Shown here piece after piece: positions 12,901 to 22,710 of a stretch of DNA of 64,000 bases (positions within the stretch are counted from its first letter, which is position 1; the number at the start of each line of letters is the position of its first letter). The stretch is from Antennarius striatus (lineage: Eukaryota > Chordata > Actinopteri > Lophiiformes > Antennariidae), in assembly GCF_040054535.1 (NCBI RefSeq), contig NC_090778.1:10095001-10159000 (forward strand), given 5' to 3'. The notes beneath the pieces were generated by a model. That model saw only the letters and a program-made list of their open reading frames with translations, had not been told where the DNA came from and ran no database searches. The translations under genes and the position numbers were made by a program.

Positions 12901-15900
12901 TGCAGAGTTGTGGTAACTACAGAGGAATAAAGCTGATGAGCCATACAATGAAGTTATGGGAGAGAGTAGTGGAAGCTAGACTAAGGGCAGAAGTGAGCAT
13001 TTGTGAGCAGCAGTATGGTTTCATGCCAAAAAAGAGTACCACAGATGCAGTATTTGCTCTGAGGATGTTGATAGAGAAGTACAGAGAAGGCCAGAGGGAG
13101 CTGCATTGTGTTTTTGTAGATCTAGAGAAAGCTTATGACAGGGTGCCCAGAGAGGAACTGTGGTATTGTATGAGGAAGTCTGGAGTGGCAGAGAAGTATG
13201 TTAGAGCAGTGCAGGACATGTATGAGGACTGTAAGACAGTGGTGAGGTGTGCTGTAAGTGTGACAGAGGAGTTCAAGGTGGAGGTGGGACTGCATCAGGG
13301 ATCAGCTCTGAGCCCCTTCTTGTTCGCTATGGTGATGGACAGGCTGACAGACGAGGTTAGACAGGAATCACCATGGACTATGATGTTTGCAGATGACATT
13401 GTGATCTGCGGTGAGAGCAGGGAACAGGTGGAGGAGAAGCTAGAGAGGTGGAGGTTTGTCCTGGAAAGGAGAGGAATGAAGGTTAGCCGCAGTAAGACAG
13501 AGTACATGTGTGTGAATGAGAGGGACCCAAGTGGAAGAGTGAGGCTACAGGGAGAAGAGATCAAGAAGGTGGAGGATTTTAAGTACTTAGGGTCAACAGT
13601 CCAGAGCAATGGAGAGTGTGGAAAAGAGGTGAAGAAGCGTGTACAGGCAGGATGGAACGGGTGGAGGAAAGTGTCAGGTGTGATGTGTGATAGAAGAGTA
13701 TCAGCTAAAATGAAAGGAAAGGTGTACAAAACTGTGGTGAGACCAGCGATGTTGTTTGGTCTAGAGACAGTGTCACTGAAGAAAAGACAGGAGAAAGAGC
13801 TGGAGGTAGCAGAGATGAAGATGCTGAGGTTCTCTTTGGGAGTGACCAGGAAAGATAGGATCAGGAATGAGTACATCAGAGGGACAGCACATGTTAGAGG
13901 TTTTGGAGATAAAGTCAGAGAGGCCAGACTGAGATGGTTTGGACATGTCCAGAGGAGAGATAGTGAATATATTGGTAGAAGGATGCTGAGTTTTGAACTG
14001 CCAGGCAGGAGGCCTAGAGGAAGACCAAAGAGGAGGTTTATGGATGTAATGAGGGAAGACATGAAGGTAGTTGGTGTGAGTGAAGAGGATTCAAAGGACA
14101 GGGCTAGATGGAGGAAATTGATTCGCTGTGGCGACCCCTGAAGGGAAAAGCCGAAAGGAAAAGAAGAGACTGCAGCAGGAGTCTGGTTTGTCCAGTACGT
14201 CCGTTTGTAGGTTTGATCGTCGGCCTTTTCCTCCTCTGTGGAGAAAAAACGGATGTTGTTTACTCCTGTATATGGATTTCAAGGATTAAAGGTATTCACA
14301 GTTGAAATACATGACGCCAGTAACAGACTTCATAAACCTGAGAGGCAACTGATCCGATCCAAGCACGCTGTAATCTTTAAGTTTGTGTGTCAGTCTGACA
14401 ATTGATCGTTTGTTCTGTGTCCTAAACACTGATTATCTGAGGGCACTTTCTCCTGCAGATGCAATCAGCTGCAGGTCAACAAAGTTAGGTGTTTATTTCT
14501 CTCAAGTTCACTACACAGATAATGGACTCGTGTCTAAACGCAGATGTCACATTAATTTGTCAGACGCTTGAAATGCTCAAATAACTTTCGCTTCATTTGA
14601 CGCTATAATTTCCATGACTGCACAGCCAGCAGGAAAAATACACCAGAACTGTTTGTTTGCGTGCAAACTCACACGAGTCTATGAAGCTCTGGATCAGTTT
14701 ATATATGCAATCGGATATTTAGCAGGTTAAGTGTGAGAGCATTAAGAAATAAAATTACATTTTAAGACGTGGCTGAACAGAACAATGTGTCCGTCCTGTA
14801 AAAGAGCAGCGTATGGAGCTGGGCTGATGCTCTCTGATCAATTTTAATGCTAAAGTGAAAAAAGATGCATGACATGGAATGTGACCTTGGTAAGGAAGGA
14901 AAAACGCTTGCACACATAGAGACACAGAGAACAACTCTGTTTGGCTCAGAGTCACTCTGACCTGCATTTGAGGGAAATCTGAACAGCAAACACCCGACAG
15001 GTTAAAGTCCGCTGATTCACTGTGAGCACACATTTAAAACAAGGCTACTTCAAGGCTACTTGTTTGGGTTTAATTGAATATTGTTTGTGGAGAGTCTATT
15101 TTGGCTTCACTACCTTCATTTCAATTCTCACACACTTCATTGTTCAGAGCACCGATGAACAAATCAGCCTTACTGGGTGTTTCTTGTTCAGGCACATTAT
15201 GATGCAGAGTCATGTGTCTGCTGAGTCACATCTGTTTGTCAGGAAGGAGAGTACTTCCCACCAACAGGCCCACCAGCGTTACGCAACGCTTCACGAACGC
15301 ACACTCTCACTAAACCCTTCTGGCGGAACGCAAAACTTTACACCAAGGAAAGAAAACAATAATGTGTAGAAGAAGTAGTCTGGTGTGGTAGGATCATTTC
15401 TGAGGAGTTTGTAGGACTGTTTTTTAGTGTGTTAATATTAAACATGAATGTCATGTCGCTGGTGGAGACTTGTAGGTGGATGAAAACAGTATTTGTAATA
15501 TATGTTCTCCTGATTCTCTAGAATTCAACTATGAAAGTTTGTCTCAACAGCTGATAAGTTTTAGACTTTTCATCGTTATGTTTTCCAAAGGAGACACGAG
15601 AATTAATGACAACGCTGAGACGTTACAACTCCTTGTTTTCCTTCAGCGTCCCAGCCTGACATGACAGACGCTTTTGCTGTCACATGATGGCGAACAGCAG
15701 TGTGGTGGTCGTGGCACACTTCATGTAGACATGGGAGCGCCGCCTACTGGAGCAGATGTGTAATTACACTAATTACACAGCGTTTCAATGAAGAATTGAA
15801 CTGGTAGATCTTGTCCTACGTGTTTCCCAAGTTAACGTGCCCCCTGACCCCCACCCCTCTTCAACCCACTATTTAAGAATCTCCGTGTTAACTAAACGGT

Positions 15901-17900
15901 TGAGAATTCAATCTATAGACAATCATTTACCCTGTGACACAATGAACACTACAAATATCTGAATGTTTCTGAACAATGAAAGTCTTATAAAGATCAACTA
16001 TTCTATTTTTTTAATAAATGAAAGGCCAAGTGTGTTCCTTTAATTTGTGTTCAGTCATGGATGTGCCTTGTGATATCAATTTAATGGTGCAAATGCTGTA
16101 GATCAACCGTAAACAAAAACATGTACATCTGAAAACTGAAAATGGCTCTAAAACACTAAAACAGAGTTTAGTAGACCACCAGGTCTCAGCAGGGGATGAA
16201 CACAAAGGGTTGTGGACTGGTAAATACACAATGAAAAATGTTACACAAACACGTCATGTCCTTCTTGTTCTGTAATACACAATTCTTAGTCACTATGTTA
16301 GTGTTTGTATCACAGTATGTTACACAACTCTATCTGATAATATTTACACATAATGTGTGTAGCTCTTCTCCACAAAACAATGAAATAATATAAATATATT
16401 AAAAAATAGGACAAAAAAACCCAACATTGAATAGAAAAAAAAAGACAAGAGTGAACAGTTCTGTGCAAGACTACTCAGTAAATGCAGTTAAGTCATGACA
16501 CCAACAGATAAATCTGGAGTCCAATTTGAAGAGTTTGCTCCAGATTTCTGGCGTGGAAAAACAAAAAACTGAATATTTCATTACTTCTTCAAATAGTGCA
16601 CTTGGCAAAAGACGTGAACAAAATATGTAAAAATGCTCCCCATGCTAACGACGAGTGTAGACTGTGTCATCTGTTACATCTGTCCTCAGGGACGTGAAAG
16701 ATGATTAAAATTAAAAAAGATTAAAATTGAAAAGATTAAACACGTCCCGACTGAGTGAAAGAATAAAAAAAGCAATATGTGGTTTGAAAACTTTCATTGA
16801 CAGTTATGATTCTTGCTGCGCTGATATCTCAGCACAGCCTTCAGTGATGAAGAGGATGCTGATGAACTCGTGCTACTAAAAGATGTGCTGAGCTTGCATA
16901 CTGTGACCATCAGAACCTCCAGATCAGAGACAGTACTTTCCTGAGGAACAGCAGGTTTCCTGCAGCAGTTGTCACCATTCGGCAGCTCAGCTGACCGAGC
17001 TGCTACCCTCCATCCTGTCTGACTGTAGCGTCACGCTCCAGTGACTGTCAGTCACATGCTGGTTCAGGACGGTTGCTATTTTGTTGCCTGTTGTTCAAAG
17101 GTAGCATGAAGCATCTTTAGTTTCCTGTAATCATTTTTCTAACATAATCATAAAAAGGTTTTATTCATGATGTGGCCCTGTCACCTCGTGCACTGTGCAC
17201 AAATGTACATCAGCCAATCAGAGAGAGTCATTTTATATCACTATTACTGTACTTTAAATGTGAATGAGGTGTGTTATTGTATTTTTTTCCCCAGAGTTGA
17301 TAAAAGGGTTGATTTCTCAGATGCTATAAGAACCTGTCTGCTTCAGGTTCAGCATTTGTTTGTCTTATTTTTACAGTTCACAATTTCTTTTTTTTAAAGT
17401 CTCCAATCTGCTGATAGTTGAAAAACAGTTGTTGGGCTGCTGACCTAGAGTCCTCGTGTGTGAAGTTGTTCTTCCAGTGAAACGCTTGCTCAGGATTCAC
17501 ATGACGTGTTAAAGACGCTGCAGTCTGACTCATCAATGAGCCCAGTGTGGTTGCTTGATCGGCAATTATTCCATTTTAAAGTTTCGACTAAAAGTATTCG
17601 ATTGAAAACCACAGAATAGAATTGATGAACATCAATAGAAAGGAGGATGTGTGTGTTTGTGTGTGCAGACTAGTTTTTCTATCCAGTGAGTCTTTCTCTC
17701 ACCTCGGGGTACTTCTTGTGCTTGAGGTACTCGTTGATGGAGGGGTGGAAGTACTTGGCGTAGCCCTCATTCATGCTGTAGATCTTCCCCTTCTGCTTGA
17801 TCCTCACGTTCCTCTCAGTCAGAATAAACTCACCGATGGCCTAAAAAAGGATAAAACTGCTCAAGTGGTGTAACCAACCACATCTCCAAGTGACAAAGAC

Positions 17901-17981
<81 letters not shown>

Positions 17982-20900
17982 CTCCAAGTGAAGAACTCAC
18001 AGGGTCCAGTGTGAAGAAGTTGAGGCCCGCACCAGTGCTGAGGGCCACGAGGGTGGCGCTGCCATACAGAGCGTAGCCCGCACACACGATGGTATTTCCT
18101 GGCTGCAGAGCATCTTTCTCTGTGGGCTCCTCTTCTCCTACCTGAAGCATCCAAACAGGAGGAAAACAACAAACAAAAACACAATGAAAACATTAATGCA
18201 AGCAATTCCCCAGACTATCTGTCTGTCTGTCCGTCCGTTCATCTATTTACCTGTCTGTCTGTCTGTCTGTCTGTCTTAAAGACTGTTTCCAACTACAGGG
18301 TTAAATCAACAACTTCAGTCTAATTGCTTCCATGGGTTGACGTATAGAATCACACAAATTAGTGAAATTTCCAAAAATTTACTATAAACAACAATCGGTT
18401 GTGAAATTTCTTTTTATATCTAGATAAACAAAAACAGACCCAAGCATGCAGTATTGTAATATGTTTACGATGTATGACCCGTAAATAAAGATTATTTCAC
18501 TGTAACATTTTTTTTAGATGCAGTAGTTGTTGTTGTTTGTCTCTTCTTGTTTAGCCAATGAAACAGTGGATGTGGATGTGATTAAATTATTCCCCCTGCA
18601 GGAAACAGTTCAAGCAGAAGACTATAGCAGCTGTTCAACAGCGCCCTCCTGTGTCTGAGACTAATCATTACATTTTCAGGCTTCTCATAATCATTCAGAT
18701 GTGTAGCCTGGAACTATTTCTGACAGATGTTATGTGTGTACTTATGTCACAATTGTTGCTGTGGTTCAAAAGAGTAAACTATTCTTTGTTTGATTTGATT
18801 TTTGTGTCTCTGATTTTTGTGTCTCTGTACTTTACTGCATTTTTATTTAATGCAGCAGCAGAAAAATGTAATTATTTACAACATACTACAAGACATGAAC
18901 TCAGAATCACAACAAATGTAAGTGGTATACATGTTTGACCTGTTGCCTTATGAACATTGAGACCTTTTGGTAAAAGTGTATTGTTTTCAGTACCTGAATG
19001 ATTTGTGTATCTTTGAGGAGATCAGCCTCACCCTTTTGTAGATGGCAAAGATGGTCCCGATAGAAGCCAAGCAGTCAATGTTACTGGATCCATCCAGAGG
19101 GTCAAAGCAGACCACATACTTTCCCTGCAATAAAATCAAATCCAGCCAAGGTGTTAGTGAGGTCACAAATCGTGATGTAGGACTTAAAGTAATTTACCGA
19201 TACAGTAACTTATTATATCCTCGTGTTTCATTGTATTTCTTCCATATACAAAAAGAGACTAAAATGACAAATAACCTACTACATTGGTCTTCACAGAGTC
19301 AATAATGGGACAAAAAAAGGCCTCTAGACTGACAATCCTTATCTCTATAAACATCCAGTTGTCATCTGTGGCCGTAGATCTACAAGGAACATGTTAGCTA
19401 GCTCTAAATCATTTACATATCATCTCTTTTACAAGCAGCCCAAAGTTACATTCATCATACAATAGTATTTAAAACAGTATGGTAGAACAAAATGTATATG
19501 AGACAAGGATCACTTAATTTCCACTCAGAAAGAAGTTCCACAGAATTACATTTATGAAGTTCTGTGTTATGTTCATAATCATATAAATAATCCAGAGCAG
19601 CTTGAGTGGTATCAGAGAAGTCACGTCACCCTCCAAACCTTAGTGGACAAAAGCTTTAACATGCTGATCAGTCAACCTACACAATGGGTTTAGTAATAAG
19701 TCTTCTCAACAGACGACCTTCTTCATCACTGACCCTCTTTTCTTTAGGGGTGACGACGAGCTCCTTGTTTTCCTCAGACACCATGCAGCAGGTGCTGTAG
19801 GAGGCCTGCAGCATGTTGATGACCAGGTCATTAGACAGCATGTCCAGCTTCTTCACATCGTCCCCTGTGACGTTCACTGAGCCCGAGAGGCCCTGCCTGC
19901 GTGGATCAACCCATCAGTCAGCAGTGAAGATAGAGGGTAGAACACACGTTTGGTCAGCTGATGAATGTCTGTCATCACCATTTAGTTTCAAAGGATTGAT
20001 TTGATTTGATTGATCTGCGCTCGGTTACAGAACTTATAAGCAACAGTCACCACATTTAACATTACCAATGTGTCTGTCATCCATTACTGGGCATTCATTC
20101 ATTCAGTCATTCATTGATTCATTGATTGATTGATTCATTCATTCATTCATTCATTTTCCAAACTGCTTCCTCTGCTTTTGTGATATTATTTCAACAAATA
20201 ATCAGAGCCAATATAATAATAATGTTGAATTAAATACTATTTAAATAAACACTTTATAAAATCCATGCAACTATAATATAGGGGGTTACACTTATTTATT
20301 TACGGTAATGCTTTTATTGCTTTTTAGCATTTTTTTTGTTACTGCAGGACTATCAGAAGAAGTGGGGGAAGTGGCTATTTTATTCACTCTATTCACCTCC
20401 ACAGAAGCTTGGAATGAATCTCAGACAGACTGAAGTTGGGTCCACTAATGTTTCAGCTGACGGTACGTTCTTGTTTTGGCTGTTGTTGCCATGAAGTGTG
20501 ATCTTTTAACGCTCTGCCTGACTGCCTTGTCTCTTGGGTCAGCCGTCTTAACAAAGAACTGGATATTGCATCATTTTTCAGCAAATCAAAAATGTTGTGA
20601 AATCACATTTTTTGTCACGTTATACATGGCGCTGAATACCCGTACAATCCTTTATCACAGTGAGATTAGAGTAGAAATGCAACCAAAAAAAGAAAACCAA
20701 AAGAAACATCATGCTCATAGTGCAGAAGCACAAAAGTATCAGTCATATCAGCACTGCTGGCTCTGTTAAACCTTTGTTTTTGTGGCTGAATGTCGAAACT
20801 GCACTGCTTCTGAATCCTTAACGTATGCCAAAGGACACACCCTCGAATCAGAGCAGACCAATAAATCAACAACAGGAGCAAAGCAACATGTTTCACAAGT

Positions 20901-21287
20901 AAATGCGGAAGGCAGTGAATTCCTGAACACTATGTTCCATGGGTGACTGTGACCTTTGACCTCTGTGGATGGATATAAACAATAGAAGTCTAACAAAGAT
21001 CAACAACTCTTTCTTTTTAATGAAAGGCCAAGTGTGTTGCTGTAGTTTGTGTTTAGTCTGAGATACACCATATGTGGATCACAGGTTAACAACAGGCGGT
21101 ACGTCAGTACTTACAGGTGGACCAGACCTGCTTTGCGCACAGCAGAGGAAATGGCTTTGACGGCAGTCAGCATGGCGTTAATGAGCTGCGTCAGCTCCCC
21201 GGTCGCCCCCTTAGCCTGGCGGCCAGTCTCCATGACGAACCGGGTTAGGGTCCATACGTCTGTGTCGAACGCCGACTGGTCTGACAT
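9917..21287 (-). CDS. fbp2: fructose-1,6-bisphosphatase, muscle-type (fbp2-like)
   Basis: Seven minus-strand exons, in transcript order: 21287-21115, 19896-19734, 19124-19032, 18141-18001, 17840-17703, 10984-10865 and 10102-9917. All have GT-AG borders and together give 337 residues. The enzyme converts fructose 1,6-bisphosphate to fructose 6-phosphate, in muscle for glycogen resynthesis. Metal and active-site motifs are present: VSEEN, the DPLDGSSN block in exon 3, GARYVGSMV and LLYECN. Muscle identity rests on an acidic residue (Asp71) where the muscle enzyme has Glu and the liver enzyme Gln, plus [14 protein letters not shown] and LATTGTQ as in FBP2. Start: [10 protein letters not shown], matching the family N-terminus; an upstream in-frame Met lies in the 5'UTR. 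Oddities: an extra Ala in the AMP loop (KGATGELT for KGTGELT), and LQGLSGS where others have LYGIAGS, so the loop tyrosine is Gln. Intron 5 (6.7 kb) holds an RTE element. It is tandem with fbp1 upstream on the same strand. Confidence 0.95.
11021..11037 (+). repeat. target-site duplication, left copy
   Basis: GACTGCAGCAGGAGTCT is repeated exactly at 14168-14184, bracketing the RTE element. A perfect 17-bp match suggests a young insertion made by target-primed reverse transcription. Confidence 0.9.
11038..14167 (+). mobile_element. full-length RTE-clade non-LTR retrotransposon
   Basis: A 3130-bp element lies between perfect 17-bp target-site duplications, antisense within intron 5 of fbp2. The 5' end has the familiar fish RTE leader ('gggttgcgtcaggaagggca'). 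One long frame encodes an apurinic-type endonuclease followed by a reverse transcriptase, with no separate ORF1, as in RTE/BovB/Expander elements. The 3' end is a short A/G-rich tail after 'gcgacccctgaaggg', rather than a long poly(A). The length is near the usual 3.2 kb of RTE elements, so it is not 5'-truncated. The exact subfamily is not assigned. Confidence 0.93.
11073..14141 (+). pseudogene. RTE endonuclease/reverse-transcriptase frame, interrupted by one stop
   Basis: Two long open stretches (11073-12671 and 12675-14138) are in the same frame and separated only by a TAG at 12672-12674 (codon 534). Endonuclease motifs precede it: Asn94 in TLNVGTM, Glu121 in VQETRWKG, Asp226/Asn228 in GADFNGH, Asp293 in DYILC and His320 in KQHRMV. 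Reverse-transcriptase motifs follow it: [23 protein letters not shown] and FADD at codons 772-775 (13386-13397). The C-terminal part has the [16 protein letters not shown] region usual in these proteins. The stop lies in the linker between the enzymes, so an endonuclease-only product is conceivable and reverse transcription is not expected without readthrough. The start codon is the first Met in the frame and is uncertain. Confidence 0.9.
14168..14184 (+). repeat. target-site duplication, right copy
   Basis: Exact repeat of 11021-11037 immediately after the A/G-rich tail of the RTE element. Confidence 0.9.
14185..17702 (-). other. fbp2: remaining part of fbp2 intron 5
   Basis: No exon, RNA gene or further recognisable element was found beyond a block at 15973-16057 that recurs at 20983-21058. 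Small open frames here have no splice context or family motif. Confidence 0.55.
15973..16057 (+). repeat. duplicated block, copy 1
   Basis: Resembles 20983-21058 over about 80 bases in the same orientation: 'agtct', 'aaagatcaac', then 'gaaaggccaagtgtgtt' followed by a T-rich stretch and 'tttgtgtt'. It may be a local duplication or two copies of an unnamed repeat. One copy is in fbp2 intron 5, the other in intron 1. Confidence 0.6.
17880..17991. repeat. (CA)38 microsatellite flanked by a 14-bp direct repeat, in fbp2 intron 4
   Basis: A pure CA run spans 17905-17980. The flanking sequence ACATCTCCAAGTGA occurs at 17880-17893 and again at 17978-17991. The whole intron between exons 4 and 5 is only 160 nt, so the array takes up nearly half of it. 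It starts about 20 nt past the exon 4 donor and reads as (UG)n in the transcript. Confidence 0.95.
18218..18276 (+). repeat. (GTCT)n tetranucleotide microsatellite, interrupted
   Basis: Runs of CTGT/CCGT units are split by a short interruption 'tcatctatttac'. It lies in fbp2 intron 3. Confidence 0.85.
20093..20156 (+). repeat. (ATTC/ATTG)n tetranucleotide microsatellite
   Basis: Sixteen imperfect four-base units lie in fbp2 intron 1. No element body is attached, so it is treated as a simple repeat and not as a LINE tail. Confidence 0.85.
20983..21058 (+). repeat. duplicated block, copy 2
   Basis: Partner of 15973-16057. It lies 57 bp or more past the exon 1 donor of fbp2. Confidence 0.6.
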
Positions 21288-21390
21288 GATGGCTTCTGGT
21301 GGTTTGCTCCTGGTGGGCAGCAGGTCAGGTGGATGGTGGACAGTCACCCAGGGAAGTGTCTTTCATTGCCAAAGCCATGAAGCCAGGGGA

Positions 21391-21400
21391 TCTATTTATG
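21391..21400 (-). promoter_or_regulatory. fbp2: TATA-like box of fbp2
   Basis: On the minus strand this reads CATAAATAGA, about 105 nt upstream of the ATG at 21287. The plus-strand reading 'ctatttatg' is close to, but not a full match for, a MEF2 site, which would suit a muscle gene. Its position gives an inferred leader of about 75 nt. Confidence 0.4.
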
Positions 21401-21402
21401 AG

Positions 21403-21407
<5 letters not shown>

Positions 21408-21473
<66 letters not shown>
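21408..21473. repeat. (GT)n microsatellite beside the fbp2 promoter
   Basis: About 33 uninterrupted GT units lie eight bases from the TATA-like box, on its upstream side relative to fbp2. It reads (CA)n in the fbp2 direction. Confidence 0.95.
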
Positions 21474-21475
<2 letters not shown>

Positions 21476-22267
21476 AGGGGTGTCAGGTGTCAACAGCAGA
21501 GACTGGCCCAGTTAAATCCTGTCCAGAACAAGTTCTGTTTAGTCAAAAGACTTGATACCAGTTTCTCAAAATTGGGTAAGGAGAGCTCTTGGGTAAATCC
21601 TCAGGTTTTTAACCACATCTATTTGCACATGAATGTGACAACAGTTGCTGCTCAGACAAAAGGGGAACTTCTTTCTTTGTAAATATGTTTGTGTTATCTT
21701 GGTTTAGGAGTAATCCTGCAAAAACTGTTTAGAACAGAAGTAATTTTAAGTTATGTATGAGCAAGAATGTACAAGAATCTTTTCCTTCCCCTTAGTCTCT
21801 AATAATAACACACACAAAAAAACACTCAATGGTTTTGTTAAAAGTTTTGAATCAATAGTTTATCTTTCCAAGTACAGGAAAGTTTGGCCAAAGAATGCGA
21901 TGTGAATTTAATAGCAAGAGGGTAGAAGACAACAGCTGATCAAGAGAGCTTTAAATGTCAATCGTGCTCTGAGAGCTCCCACTGACCTTTAGCTGAAAGG
22001 TCAGCTCCACTTAGTATCTCTTAAATGTCTACAGTATATCTTCGACTCATTCAGCTCCTGAAGTCCAAGCATTGCTTATCCTCTCCACACATGGAGAGGT
22101 TGTATGCTTTTAGGAAAAAATATCAGAAATTGTATCTCTAACCTTTTCACGCTAAAGCAGGTCAGTCACACAATCCGTCCTCCAAGAATTCACAAGTGAC
22201 GCATCGACAAAACATTTCTAACTCATATCTAAAGGAGGAAAATGGCAAACGTCATTTGTACTTGTTT
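21474..22267. other. intergenic stretch between fbp1 and fbp2
   Basis: Only about 1.3 kb separates the fbp1 stop codon from the fbp2 promoter. No additional gene was seen; the part nearest fbp2 should hold its upstream control region. Confidence 0.5.
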
Positions 22268-22273
22268 TTTATT
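22268..22273 (-). terminator. fbp1: possible polyadenylation signal of fbp1
   Basis: AATAAA on the minus strand lies about 440 nt after the fbp1 stop. Selected by position only; a closer non-consensus site could be used instead. Confidence 0.3.
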
Positions 22274-22710
22274 ATAACTTCATTATTCTCAACAGACATT
22301 CACATTAAGGCATTGGGCTTCTTTGCACAGAGCTTTGTATTTGGTCCTTCACATGTCTACAGTGTGTGTTCATTGTAGTTAAGGCACATCTGGAGGTAAG
22401 GTTTTCAGGTTTCTTACATTCAAATGAATTAATCTTTGGTTTTCAGGTACGTTGGTTTTTAAGTGGAATGTGTGTATTATATTGAGTTTACGACCCACTC
22501 AACATCAGTGTTTCAACCATGTAGATCCAACTTTGGTTATTTTGTTTGTGCATTTTAACAGAGACACACCTCTGACATAACTGAGCTTAATAAACCAATC
22601 TACGACACATTATCAAAAACAAATGTACACCCAAGCTCCAAACGAGGCCCACTTCTTCCGTCCTGTAAAGGTGGACACTTTGGAGGTTGTGAGAGTGAGT
22701 GGATGCTGCC

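Noticed and set aside
13295..14062. 255-codon minus-strand frame and other minus frames under the RTE element
   Set aside because: These are antisense shadows of the reverse-transcriptase frame, low in complexity and rich in Ser/Leu.
17830..18205. Frames with long Cys-Val repeats
   Set aside because: They are translations of the (CA)n microsatellite joined to fbp2 exon 4 in and out of frame.
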